Source of the DNA: Phragmites australis
Lineage: Eukaryota > Streptophyta > Magnoliopsida > Poales > Poaceae
Assembly: GCF_958298935.1 (NCBI RefSeq)
Contig: NC_084943.1
Span: 4,598,001-4,662,000 of the forward strand
Direction: 5' to 3'
Length of the DNA: 64,000 nucleotides
Shown here: positions 49,401-61,782 of the stretch, in pieces
Layout of the letters: the number at the start of each line of letters is the position of its first letter
How positions within the stretch are numbered: the first letter of the stretch is position 1
Translations under genes and position numbers: made by a program
Notes under the pieces: generated by a model
Databases searched by the model: none
Told to the model about the DNA's origin: nothing
What the model saw: only the letters and a program-made list of their open reading frames with translations

Positions 49401-49960
49401 GCATGGAGCTAAGTTGATATTCGAATTATTAAATATATTTATCTGTTAAAATATGAATATGGATATTCGTATTCATATTTGTTTCTAAAATAGATATTAA
49501 AATTGATGTATCCGAATTCGTTTTTAAGATTTGGATTCAAATATGGATATCTGAATTGCTTTGAATTAGGATATGAAAAAGAAAAATATCAATATTCGCC
49601 AACTACGGAACCAAATTTTGCTAATATTTTAGAAATTTCAGAGGTGAACAAAATATATTTATTTCAGCTCAATCAAATTGGAACAAATTTTAGTCTAATT
49701 TGACAAAAATTTAGATTTCTGATATGAATTTTGAACAAAATTTCTAAAATTTCGGTAATTCCAAATGTAAACGAATTTTTTGCACACCAAATAAAAATTC
49801 TTATCATCAAGGTGTAGGATATTTGAATACAACCTAATCGTGTAGATATTTAAATACAGGTTTGTATTTAAACTATCTAATTCTTATTCGCATTAAAAAC
49901 ATTCAAATTTATATTCATATTTATATTAAAATATAGATATTTAATCTGTATCCGATCGTT
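49401..49960. repeat. AT-rich degenerate repeat
   Basis: The segment repeats variants of GATATTCGTATTCATATTTG and GGATATCTGAATT. Such sequence is common in subterminal parts of grass DNA transposons. No terminal inverted repeats or target duplication can be assigned. Confidence 0.4.
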
Positions 49961-51481
49961 TGCATGCCTAGCTTTGGCGACTCCCCGCGATTCCCCTCAA
50001 CCTCATGTCGGCCCCACCTCGCGTCGCCGCCTGCCTGCCTGCCAGCGGGTCCTTCGTCGCGACCAATCCCGAATGTCGTGTCCCCACGGGAGTCCGGGAC
50101 GGCTCGGATCTCTCGACGCTCGCCAGCTTTGACGCGGTGACGCCAGGCGCGGCGCGATTCCGGCCAGGCGGGCACGCGTCCCGCGTTGTCCCATACCCCA
50201 GGCACCCACATCCGTGCGACCCCTGTGGACCTGCCGTCGCTTCTTCACGTCCGCATGCACTTCCGCTCCCGGCATCTCCGTTTGCATCGCGCACACGCCC
50301 AGCTGCAAATACGAAAAGACTGATACGAAGCGAGTGTAACTTGGGAACTAGTGGTGTGCTTGTTTATGTCTGAGTTGATCGCAAACGGCGGCCGGCGGCC
50401 GATGTGAGGTTTTGGTTAGGGTTAGGGTTTAGGTTTTGGTGGGTCTAGAGGAAGGTCTGGGGTGACAGCCGGCGGGACGAAGGAGGCAGACAGGGGGGGT
50501 GTTTGAGGCCGGATGACGAGAGCGTCACTAGCCGGGATGTGAAGGATTGCAGGTGGGCGGTGTAGGTGGTAGGGGCGGCAAAGCAACTGTCTGACAATAT
50601 CGAGTTAACGTGGCGGTGAGGAGCTGCCGGAGACGGTGGAGGAGGGCGGGGTAAGGGCGAGCATGTTGAAGAAGAAGGAGGAGCACGAACAGACAAGGAG
50701 GGCAAGATAGAGACGAGCACGTCAAAGAAGGAGGAGCATGAGCAGGCTAAGGAGGGCGGGGCGGGGGTGAGCTGCCGGAGACGAGGAAGAAAAATGCCTG
50801 CTAACGTGATATGGCTCTCTTTTGCGGTAGCTGCTGAACCTACCCTAACAATACCTATTTCAAATTTGAGTGTAGGGAAGGCAATATGCCTACTTACACG
50901 TCTATTCAAAATAAAAAGGAATACTTTACAGTTCCCCATTCCATTTATCTCTTCGTAGCATTTCCCTTTTCTCTTTCATAGGGATTTAGCCTCAGAGCAC
51001 CCTACCTCACTCACAAGACCCAAACCCCTTCATGTCTATGTAACAATTCCCTTCTCTATATCTTCCAAGGGATGAATTCATAACTACAATGCTGGATCAA
51101 GGAATTCTCCATAATGAAAAGCCAAGATGGAGCACTAAAGCTATATGCAGTAGCCGCTCACCTTCATCGTGCCTGTGTCCTGCCGCCGTCGAGGACTGTA
51201 ACGACCTATGCCATGGAGCCTATCTAGTTGGCAAGCGACACACCATTACATTTACGTCCCATAGTTGCGATGGTAGGTGAGGGCACGAGCCGCGTTGTCT
51301 GTGGCACCACCGTCAAGTCTGTAACCGGAAGCACTTTATCTAGTATTTTAGCTAATAACATACTTCCTTCAATCCCAAATATGAGTCTATTTGAACTTGA
51401 CACAAGAATTAAAATGATAGATATAATAACCCTATTATCCATCAATTATTGTTATAGTTAAGATGTGTGACAAGTGTAATA
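49961..51481. other. Intergenic DNA, GC-rich then mixed; short telomere-like motif
   Basis: Frames on both strands at 49968-50373 are shadows of GC-rich DNA. A short telomere-like stretch, GGTTAGGGTTAGGGTTTAGG, lies at about 50415-50434. The minus frame at 50445-50939 is rich in Ser, Pro and Leu without a domain. No gene is supported. Confidence 0.4.
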
Positions 51482-52975
51482 CACTATGTCAGAATAACTT
51501 ATTAGTAATGGGTGAGAACTCTTATTAGTGACGGGTAAAATCTTCGTTACTCCAAACTTGTCATTAATATAGACACATTAGTAACGGATGTAGGCCCATT
51601 ACTAATGACATATTAATGATAGATCTAGGTCTAAACCTCAATGATGTGTGTTTTAAAAAATAAAAAAAGGGGAAACATATTTTGAACTAAATTTTTTGAC
51701 ACCGGACCAGTCACAAGCTAGTCATCGACCACGCACCTGACCAATCACTCACAAGTCATGCGAAATATGTACACACATATGCGGTTCGTGATAATCAAAC
51801 TGAGGACCTCTCAGCTTGCACGATCTGTCCTTACCATCCCATTATAGAGATACTAGTCATGATAATAGGGTATGTTTTCTTTTGATCCTTGTTTTCTAAA
51901 ACATTGTTACGATGATGATAGGATATGCTTTAAATGAAAAAGTTATCAACTAAAAAGTTGTACATCTCGTCAAGTTATGCAATATTCATAAAAAGTTTGT
52001 CTACATCTGATTTCGTATGAAAAAGTTTGTGTTTAATCCGTACAGTATTCAGCAAAGCACCTATAATTTTTACCTACAGAGTCTGATTTAGACGTTTAAC
52101 CTTTACTTTCGAAGCTAACAAGAATGCGCATATGAAAAAAGTACAGGTCTAACGACCTGTATCTTTCTTGACCCTCAAACTATGCTTGAAAGACCCTCTA
52201 TATGACCTCTGAAGTTTTTGATCGAAAATTGAACTTCTCCAATTTGCCTATTTTTTTAGACATAGTGCTACATCTAAAAGTTAGCGATGCGTAGACGTTT
52301 CATCAACCCGTGTTACCAAACTCACGATAAGAATATTTGAATTTGCGGTTATCAACTTTGTGGCCATGTGTGTGGCTTTTTAAGCATTTCTACTAGTTTT
52401 ATCCTAGATCCAGCAATTTACTTTGCGGTCAAGTGTGCTGTTTCCTTTGATAGTTTATAGATATTTATTTGTGCATCTATATTGCTTCAAATAAAAAATA
52501 ATAATCAACTACAAAGTTGTAGACCTTGTTGAGAGCTATAATTTTCATATAAAGTTTATCTTTATCTGACCTCGTATGAAAAAGTTATGAATTTCAAAAA
52601 TGAGCTATTACCCATCACTAATGACTCAATCTCAAGCACTTCTATAAGCACTCAGTCATTAGTGATGTGTGACAATTATTACTCGTCACTAATGTGAAAG
52701 TCGTCAGTGATGGATCATAGTTATCACCCGTCACTGATAATTTTCACATTAGTAATGGGTCATAGTTGTCACCTATTATTAATAACTGGCTCCAGCATTA
52801 TGTGACCCAGATGTTATCTTTTATGACGTGTGTCATCTCTATCCGTCACTAATGACAGAGTCATTATTGACGGGCTTTCATGTGAACCGGCACTGTGATT
52901 TTTAGTGATAGGTGATTTCCTCTCCTGTCACTAATAACACGTCATTAGTGATGGGTCTGAGTCGGGTCCCAACCC
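51482..52975. mobile_element. CACTA-like DNA transposon remnant
   Basis: It begins CACTATGTCAGAATAAC at 51482. Both ends are packed with direct and inverted copies of GTCACTAATGAC/GTCATTAGTGACGGG-type motifs (51500-51640 and 52610-52960), as in subterminal repeats of grass CACTA elements. A second terminus-like CACTGTGATTTTTAGTGA lies at about 52882. No transposase is seen. The expected right terminus is missing, because the gypsy LTR at 52976 begins there. Confidence 0.55.
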
Positions 52976-53500
52976 TATCGAATATCTAACTATGGGGTAT
53001 ACCCGGAATCAGGGAAGTACATATCAGGAAGGTTTAGATTGGTTACCCAACCTGATACGATCAGTATTCAAAACATATTTATCTACTTGGACGTCAAGGA
53101 AGACAACTCCCTATCGACTACGACTATATAGGAGTCGGTACCTCACCCCTATATAAGGCGGAAAGGCTAGGGGGAAAGATAAGGAACAACACAAAAGACA
53201 ACAACACGAAACACACGAAAGGACCTCGAGGCAAGCATCAAGACCCTAGCAGATAAGATATTCGGCGACTTTAGCCTTAGGTTAGATTAGTTCTAATCTA
53301 CTCTCTGTAATAGTCTTAGCCACATTGCTTATACTCGAGATCGTCAATATACAGCAGCAACTCCCGCACAGGACGTAGGGTATTATTCCAATAGGAGACC
53401 CGAACCTGTATACATTGATTGTCTCGTTTTATGATTAATCCCTACACTCGAAGGTACCTAGTCAATTTACAGACATATTGTTAGGAACTAATCTTCGACA
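52976..53500 (+). repeat. 5' LTR of the Tat element
   Basis: It starts TATCGAATATCTAACTATGG (TGTCAAATATTTAACTATGG in the 3' LTR) and ends AATCTTCGACA. A TATATAAGG box lies at about 53150. It lacks about 115 bp that the 3' LTR has just after GGGGTATA, so the two LTRs differ by an indel. The TG start has decayed to TA. Confidence 0.82.
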
Positions 53501-53547
53501 GTTGGCGCGCCAGGTACCCTGCCTTCTTCTGTTTTGCAAGATTAATC

Positions 53548-55060
53548 ATGTCTCGGGCTAACGTTTACGTCGGATTCTTTGACAATGGCTTCTACGACCT
53601 CTTCGAGTCGACAACGGACAGCTTTGAGTCCCCTCTCATCGACTCGAAAATTATCTTCGAAACTATGGTTTTCCGTTGGGATGGTCAAGGTGGACTGATC
53701 CACACCGATACCCATGAATCCAGATCAGTGGATGCATACCGCGAGGTGGGACATCTCGAGTGGGATCCTGCGGAGCCTAATGTTCTCCACTGCATGGACA
53801 CTGACAGCGACGAGGGTGACAACGGTGATTCTAACGCTAGACAGAATAACTGAAGACATCGATTTGTGTATATGGCTAGAAGCAACGACCCCCCATCAGC
53901 TGACCTAATGGAGATAGATCCAAAGGCCATGGTTGACAACGGCGCAGAAATTCCCAAAGATCTGGCGATAGATGTCGCTACCAACGGTACCGATGCCAAG
54001 TTACCACCAGAAACATCCGCAGCTGGAGCTGTACGTGCACCCGACACGACCCTTCACCGGCGAACCACGGGAGGGCAGATGCCTCCTGGCCTCTCCCAAC
54101 GACTTCCGGTGGGTGCGTCTCCGCCCGTGATGACCCACGGCTCAAGGGAGAAGCTCCCTCCGAACAGTCACCATGAAGCTTCATCGGCTCGACCGCCACC
54201 AAGCCTCGGGAGCGACGTATTCAGTACTCCGGACGCTAATGTACAAGGAGCTCATATGATTCTCAAATCTCTTCCAGATTTGGATCTGGCGAATCCACTA
54301 ACTCCTATGGTCAATCAAGTCAAGATCCTACTCGATGCAGCCTAGATCCAAGTTGCTCGAGCAAACAATCCCAGTAATTCCAGGCCCCCCAGTCGGTACA
54401 GTCCCAGCTCAGGGAGCCACGGGCGGGAACACTCTCGAGTAGAGGAATCTCAGACGGGAAGCTCAGGTGGTCGAGCCAGAACACGACACTGTGAGCCAAA
54501 TTGTAGTTGCCCTATCCATAGGCGCAAAAATCAGGAAGACCTGAGGAATCGTATTCCTCATAATAGGCATGATCTACGGACGGTGATCGAAAACCATCGT
54601 GAAGAACACCGTGAAGATGATCGCCACCACTATGACCGTAGATCTAAAGGACGAGATGGTCGACATGACTCCCCTGCTCGAAGAGCCAGGTGTGATAGTC
54701 CCCCCACCTCCTCCTGAAGAGTTTGACGGGGGCTGCGAGGTTTTTCGTGCACAAAACTTCAATCAATTCGGTGGCTCGAGAAGTTCAAAGCGGGCCCGAT
54801 CCAGAAATATGATGAGAAAATCAATCCCAATGAGTGGTTGCAGATCTACACCACTGTTATTCGAGCAGCCGGTGGTGACAATCGAGTAATGGTCAATTAC
54901 CTGTTAACTGCCCTTGATGGACCCGTAAGGTCCTGGTTTCTAAACTTGTCGCCCAACTCGATTAGTTCGTGGGCAGAACTTAAGGCTTTGTTCATAGCCA
55001 ATTTCCAAGGCACATTCGAGCTCCCAGGAACGGAGAACGACCTCCACCAACTACTACCTA
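53548..55060 (+). pseudogene. Gag of the Tat element, broken and deleted at its 3' end
   Basis: The N-terminal part (53548-53853 and 53866-54345) is in one frame, split by a TGA at 53851. The capsid core at about 54780-55060 reads NPNEWLQIYTTVIRAAGGD, LDGPVRSWFLNLSPNSISSW and ELKALFIANFQGTFELPG, which is the Retrotrans_gag signature. The core breaks off at DLHQLLP, and the protease begins only a few bases later. The zinc knuckle that should sit between them is missing, which indicates a deletion at about 55058. Confidence 0.78.
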
Positions 55061-55063
55061 GTC

Positions 55064-57920
55064 ATGGTTCAGCCGACCATGCTCAACATCAAAGTCTCCA
55101 GAACTCTGGTCGATGGTGGTAGTTCACTCAACCTCATTTTCTCTAAAACCTTAGACAAGATGGGAATTCAGAGGTCAGATCTTAAGATGGGAGTTGAGCC
55201 TTTCCACAGCATAACTCCCAACTTATCGACCATGACTCTCGGCCAGATAGAGCTGCCGGTCACGTTTGGCATGCTCGATAACTTACGCACAGAAAGCTGA
55301 CCTTTGATGTCATAGACTTTGAGACAGCGTACAATCTAATCCTAGGTCGCCCAATGCTGGCTAAGTTTATGGCGGTGGTTCACTACGCCTATCAAACACT
55401 CAAGATCCCGGGTCCTAAAGGGGCCATTATCGTTAAAGGGGATCAACGCGTAGCGGTCAAATGGGACAAGCAAAGCCTGGATATGGTCGATCACTTCAGT
55501 CGAGTGGCCATCACTCCCAAGGATGCAAAATATAAGCATCAAAGGCACCAAGGTGTCATCGAGGCCAAAGATTCCAGGCTCATAAGTCTTGCTGGCACTT
55601 CTGAGTCCGACGACACCAAAGGCAAGAACAACGATGGCGTGAACAGCAAGAAGATTGATGGTTGCATCAAGGCAGTACCCCTCAACCCGTCTGAACCATC
55701 CAAGACGATTAAGATTAGGGCCAATCTTGACCCCAAATAGGAACTCGAGCTCATCACCTTCCTCCAGGCAAACCAAGACATGTTCGCATGGCAACCGTCC
55801 GATATTCCTGGGGTCCCCAGGGAGGTGATCGAGCATCGACTAGCTTTTAAACTCGACGCCAAGCCTGTGGTGTAGAAGCAGCGAAGATTTGCGAAAGATA
55901 GGAAGCGGGTCATCCAGGAGGAGGTCGATAACCTCTTAAAGGTGGGTTTCATCCGAGAAATGCGTCATCCTACGTGGCTTGCGAATCCCGTCCTCGTCAA
56001 GAACAGATGGAGAATAAGTGTCGACTTCACCAACCTCAACAAGGCTTGCCCCAAAGATCTTTTTCCTCTCCCGCGCATCGACCAGATTGTCGACTCTACG
56101 GCAGGCTGCGAATTGCTATGTTTTCTAGATGCCTATTCAGGGTATCACCAAATTAGCATGGGATTAGAGGATGAGGAGAAAATGGCTTTTACTACTCCCC
56201 TCGGTGTATTTTGCTATGTAAAGATGCCTTTCGATTTAAAAAACACTGGTGCTACGTATCAAATATGTATTCAAAATTGTCTACAACCCCAAATTAGGCA
56301 CAATGTAGAAGCATACGTTGATGATATCGTAGTTAAATTGGAAACCGGAAGTGCATTGGTGGACGATCTCTTGGAAACATTTGACAACTTCATGAAGTAT
56401 CGCATGATGCTCAACCCCGAAAAGTGCATGTTTGGTGTGTCATCCGGCAAACTTCTTGGCTTCCTGGTGTTAAGTTGCAGCATTGAGGCCAACCCGCGCA
56501 AAATTGTGGCTCTCGACTAGATGCGGACACCTCGAACACTGAAGAAGGTTCAGAAATTGACAGGTTGCATTGCTGCTCTTAGTTGATTCATTTCCAGGAT
56601 GGGCGAGCGAGGAATGCTTTTCTTCAAGTTGTTGAAGAAACAAGACCGATTGGAGTGGACAAAAGAAGCGGAGTGCGCCTTCCAGGACTTAAAAAAGTAC
56701 TTATCTTCTCCATTAATTCTTACATCGCCTAACGAGAAAGAGGAGCTCTTTTTGTATATTGCAGCTACCTCACAAGTTGTAAGCATGCTACTAGTGGTTG
56801 AACAGGAATGTCCTGAGAAAAAGGCCAAGGTCCAGAAACCTGTTTATTACGTGAGCGAGGTTCTACACGATGCTACGCTATGATACCCGCAAGTACAGAA
56901 GCTGATATATGTAGTATTGATGTTTTCCCGAAAATTACGATACTACTTTCAAGCGCACAAGATCACCTTCATAACGACGTATCTATTGAAGGATGTAATA
57001 CACAATCGGGAAGCTACTGGACGAATTGCGCAATGGGCGGTAGAACTAAATGAGTTCGACGTAAGCTACGCACCACGCAGAAGCATGAAATCCAGAGTGT
57101 TAGCAGATATCATCGCCGAATGGACAAGCATTGAAGGAATAAGGTCAAACATGGTTGAAGATCACTGGATGCTCTTCTTTGATGGATCGCTCACGGTTCA
57201 AGGCTTGGGGGCTCGCATTGTATTCAAATCTCCAACTGGCGACGAACTCAGGTACGTTATTCAATTAGACATTAAAGCTTCTAATAATGTTGCAGAATAT
57301 GTAGGACTAGTAAATGGGCTCCGCATAGCTACATCACTTGGGATTAAACGACTTCTTGTAAAAGGGGACTCATAGCTAGTCGTAAACCAAGTTCAAAAGG
57401 AGTACCAGTGCTTGGACGACAACATGACAGCTTACTTACTCGAGGTACGAAAGTTTGAGCAAAAGTTCGAAGGGCTAGAAGTGACGCATATCAGAAGGAG
57501 TGATAACTTTGGTGTGGACGAACTTGCTAGACTCGCTTCTTCTCGGGTACCGGTACCCATAGGAGTCTTCGTTGAGAAACTTCTTAAACCATCTGTCCTA
57601 ATAGTTCGGTGAACGGATGCTACTCAACCCGATCAACAGTCTGGCCAAGTCAACGACGCAGAACCCGCAGACACGGATGCTGCACTACTCGAACGAACCC
57701 AACTTGGATGACTCCGTACAAAGCCTATCTCGAGGGTCGAGACATCCCTGATGATGATGTGTCTGCAGAGAAAATTGCTCGTAAATCCAAGCTCTATGTT
57801 TTGGTAAACGGCAAGCTCTACTGAAAGAGGAGTAACAGAATCTTCATGAAGTGCATCATTCAGGAAGAGGGCAATAAAATATTGTATTTGGCCAACTGCA
57901 CTCCACGATGCTTCCGAGCT
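55064..57920 (+). pseudogene. Pol of the Tat element: protease, RT, two RNase H domains, start of integrase
   Basis: The protease has VDGGSSLNLIF, with the catalytic Asp at 55112. A frameshift at about 55290 leads into one long frame. RT: WRISVDFTNLNKACPKDLFP, LLCFLDAYSGYHQI and YVDD at 56314-56325. RNase H follows at about 56650-57130 (YYVSEVLHDATL and FSRKLRYYFQAHKI). The second RNase H (57160-57600) begins WMLFFDGSLTVQGLG and has NNVAEYVGLVNGLRIA. The integrase N-terminus (to 57920) reads TPYKAYLEGRDIPDDD in a shifted frame. In-frame stops lie at 55738, 55873, 56518, 56584, 56881 and 57373. The rest of integrase is cut off by the LTR at 57921. Confidence 0.88.
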
Positions 57921-60433
57921 TTTAACACCCTAAATTTTAGCATTTTAGAAAATAGCAAAATTTGCTACAAATTAAAACTTTTTCTAATTATTAAACCAGT
58001 ATAAAATTAAGTAAATATATATTTGAATATGTCTGTACTTGTATGTGTGTATTCAAATATATTATTCTGGTTAAGTATTCCAAAGATCACTAAATTAATT
58101 TCTAAATTAATCGTTACAATAAATTTAGCATATGCATTTTTAGTTTAGTGATTCTTATGGTTCTTTGTGTGGCGATTCGAATTTGAAGTTCTCTCAAATT
58201 CGAATTCATTTTAGTTTCTTTTGGTAATTCTAATCATTCGAATTATATTTCATTCATTTCAATATAATCGTTTCGCAAATTCGATTCAAATCGATTCGAA
58301 TCTTGGTTCAAATTCGAATCTCATAATTCAAAACCTCATTCTAAATCAATTCGAATCCAAGCCATTCATTTAATTATCCATTCCAAGATCAATTCCTAAT
58401 TCAAATTATTCAATTGAATCACCCAATTCAATTCAAATACATTCATTTGAATATTTCCAAATACAATTACCAATTCAAAATTCGGAGACATTCATTCAAT
58501 ATTCATATATCTCAATTCAAATACATATATTTGAATTATCACACATCCATTTCACAAATATCTCACATTCTCTCTCACTCTCTCTGTATTCTCTCTCAGC
58601 CCATCCCCGCTCGTGCCCATGCTATGCCTCTGATCTTTTCACAAGCAGGCAAAAACTATTTCCTCTTCTCCTCACTTCCTTCACCTGCAAGCCTCCACAC
58701 CATACAAACACACGGCATACACACAGGCACATGCACAATCACAGCACACACAAATGCATACGCACAGCGCAGCAGTAGCAGCTCATCGTGCGCGCCGTCC
58801 TGGTCGCTGCCGCGCCGCTGCCGCTGAGCACGCCGCTGCCGCACGCTACTTCTCCCGGGCAAGCACTCCACTGCGCCACGCCGTGCGCGTTGTTGCCGTC
58901 GTCGAGCTGGTCAGCCCACGCGTCGTCACCGTGCACGTGACACCGTGTCGTCCCGCCGCCGGCTCACACCACCGTGCCCGTCACCATGCTGCCAGCCGTA
59001 GAGCCGAACACCGCCCACCCTGACGAGTACCCCCTTCCTTTCTCCTCTCGCTTTGGCCACCGCGCAGCGCCGTCCCGCATGCGCGCCGTGCTGCTGCGCC
59101 GTTGTGCCACAGCCGGCCTGCCACCAGGCCACCGCGCTCCCTTTCTCCCTTCTCTCTCCGGTGCCTCCCTCTTTGGTCGCCTCTCCCCGAGCTCCACCGC
59201 TTCCTTTTCCCCCGGCCGCCGTGCTCGCCTGAGCCTCGAGCCGCCACCTGCCGCTCGGCCGAAGAAGCGTGACTGGCCTCTTTTCCTCCGCGCTGACGGC
59301 CCGAATCCGAGCCGCCACCGGCATGCCGAGCCCCCTCCCTTTTCCGGCTCCCTCCTCTCCCTCTCTCTCCGGCTCCCTCCAGCGCCGCTGTCTCCCTCCC
59401 GGTGTGCCGCCCCTCCCTCCGGTCTCCACCGCCTCTCTCTGCGCCGCACGGGAAAAGTCCCCAGCCGGCTGGCCTTGTCCTTTCCCACCACCTCTCTCAC
59501 ACCGACGAGTGGGCCCACGGGCCGGTCCACCGGCCACTGTCCGTGGTGGACCGCCCACTGTAAGCCCTTCGGTCCACCAAATCCACAAACCGAGTTCACC
59601 AGCTTCGGTCTACAGTGCACCACCCTCACAGCCACTCCGGTTCACAAATCCCGTAAACCAAGTCCACATAACAGTAGCCCCTTTCTTTTTTTTCCAGGAT
59701 TTTCATTTCCGGTAAATCTTTCGATGTCCATAACTCCTCCGTTTCAACTCTAATTTGGGCGATTCTTTCGCCGATATTCCTCTAAATTCATAATGTTCAT
59801 CCCCGCCAAGTATTGTAAATTTTGGAGTTTATTCAATTTTCTCGTTCATTAATTATTTCGTGTCTCAGCGCTTAAACCTAGAATTAGACTTAGTCTTTTA
59901 TTAAATAGAGTCAAGTTAGTTAATTCCAATAATTATATTGGTTATAATCGTGGATTAGTTGCTTGTATTAATCTAGCCGAAGTGTAGGTTCGATCATCGT
60001 GTTAATTAGAGAATGGTTTTTAGAATAAACTAAAGATTGCTTTTATTTTAATTGGAGTGGATCGTTATTTCATGCGTTAAGCTATAGGATTAATCTTAGT
60101 ATATTTAATGATAAATTAACTAATGTAGCGGTTAAATAAATAAATACATGTTAATAGAATATGATAGAATAATTTAACATTGGTAATTAATTAATTGCAT
60201 ACTCTTTTAGTAATTAATTAATTAGATTCAAAGAACAGATTAACCTAATTAATTAATTACATGTATGCTTTTATGATAGCAATAAATTATAACTTAATTA
60301 GTGTGGAAATTAAACAACACTAGGTAATTAAGATTAGTTGCTAAATAATCATATTTAGTGCTATAGATTAAAATGTTTAATCCAACACTTAAGCACATAT
60401 AATCACCTAGAGTTATACTTACGTGTGTGTGTG

Positions 60434-60487
<54 letters not shown>

Positions 60488-60600
60488 TGCTCACATACAT
60501 ATAGATGTAAGTATCGCATATATGTTTATATCGGTACACGTGCACTCACTTATATGTAGAATAACGATAGCACGCTCTGATCGGTTTTGCATCTATTTGT
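57921..60600 (+). mobile_element. Long gypsy-type LTR nested in integrase, right end unclear
   Basis: It starts near TTTAACACCCTAAATTTTAG, which is like the starts of the other long LTRs in the window (TGTAGCACCC, TGTCACACCC). An AT-rich part is followed by a GC-rich leader with no gene, and then TCCGTTTCAACTCTAATTTGGGCGATTCTTTC near 59745 (the same block as at about 440 in the LTR at 1-2208). A long AT-rich part follows, ending in a microsatellite. No GTGTGACA end or target duplication is visible, so the right side is truncated. The large frames at 58974-59753 on both strands are shadows of GC-rich DNA. Confidence 0.6.
60423..60486. repeat. Palindromic microsatellite (GT)n(AT)n(AC)n
   Basis: Ten GT units (60423-60442) are followed by about 15 AT units and about six AC units. 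The three runs are mutually complementary, so the whole can fold on itself. It lies in the AT-rich part of the nested LTR. Confidence 0.95.
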
Positions 60601-60711
60601 GCTAAACTCTATTTCATAGACAAGGAAATAGTAGTGATAGCATATTAGACTGGCCAAATATCAGCAGCACTTCCAGTACAATTATCAAACAAGAAGAAGC
60701 CTATTACATAT

Positions 60712-61782
60712 TTAAGGAAAAAGCTTAGGAGATATCCACCTACAAGAACACCACTTAAAATCCCCTTCAAGGGATTTGATCGTCCTGTAAACAGCGTCGG
60801 TGTGCGAAATCTCGAGCACCGAGTATTCATTTCGATCGTAAGCTGAACTTGTCTGACGGAAGCCCAAAGTTCGACCAAGGTTGGTAATCCCTGGTATTGG
60901 AGGGACAACCTCAGAAGTCAAGCCCAGTAGAATTATTTTCTCCTTCATCCAAGGGATAGCTTTCCAGTCGAGAGGCTCCCAAATATCATCATTAAAAGCA
61001 TGAATGGAAACTAGCATCTGAGCATTATGTTCAGCAGGATCATCAATTTGGTCGCCCCAAGATTCCAAGAAAAACATGCGAGTCTCGTCCAAGATAAGTC
61101 GAGTGCCCCCCAGACTAGGCTGCCAAAATTCGAACTCCGGTATCGACTATTCCAATGCCACAATGACTCTTGATGGATCCCCTGAAGCAATCACATCCAA
61201 GAAATCAGCAATGTGCCACCAGAATTTGCTACTAGAGACTTGGAACCAACGCAGTGGACCATCGACAAGAAACGCATGCACACCCTTTGTCATTTGAAGA
61301 TGAAAACATGGCATCCTTGGGACGATGATGACGAATAGTCTCCCGTCTTTTCACACCACACATCCGTCCAGGCTTACCCAAAACACATCATAAGAGAGTG
61401 GTGGAAGGTCGGAGAACCATCCTGTCACTGGGTTGATTACTCTGCTCTTGACCTGGCGCCCTCGCTCGATGACGATCAAGAGCCCGCTTAAGGCCCTGAT
61501 TATCTCCCAACTGTCACCGACTAAACCTCGAAAATGAAGATCAAAAGCGGCTTCCCTCCCCAGACGATGCACCTTGACCAAGCCATCATTATGTACAAAT
61601 GGTCCTTTCAAGATCCATGGCGCAAACTTTGCCACCATGTGCACTTCATGCCAAGAAGTGCAGACACACCGGAAGAAAATGAAATCCTCCAGGTGCAGCA
61701 GCTTGTTGGAGATGGTATCTAGTACTCCCAATGGCAGAACATCCCAATCGGGATTCTCAGCCATGAGACTCAGGGAGGGCAA
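60712..61782 (-). pseudogene. F-box/DUF295 (KIB-type) protein gene inside the Tat element, two nonsense codons
   Basis: Intact members are substrate receptors of SCF ubiquitin ligases. The frame runs 357 codons from 61782 to 60712 without an indel or intron. It is interrupted only by TGA at 61351-61353 and TAG at 61147-61149. The F-box is at about residues 7-50: DWDVLPLGVLDTISNKLLH and FIFFRCVCTSWHEV. DUF295 features follow: VINPVTGWFSDLPPL, FWVSLDGC, then after the first stop a stretch with PRMPCFHL and GPLRWFQV, and the C-terminal LGRTLGFRQ and DAVYRTIKSLEGDFKW. The start at 61782 could also be the Met at 61764. It lies antisense to the retrotransposon, between pol and the 3' LTR. Both stops can arise by C-to-T change. 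Confidence 0.88.

Noticed and set aside
50415..50434. Interstitial telomere
   Set aside because: Only about three imperfect TTAGGG/TTTAGGG units; too short to mean a fusion site.
50445..50939. 164-codon minus frame
   Set aside because: Ser/Pro/Leu-rich, low complexity, no exon signals and no recognised family.
58974..59753. Long overlapping frames on both strands (up to 259 codons)
   Set aside because: They lie in the GC-rich leader of a long gypsy LTR, overlap in several frames on both strands, have low-complexity composition and show no domain.
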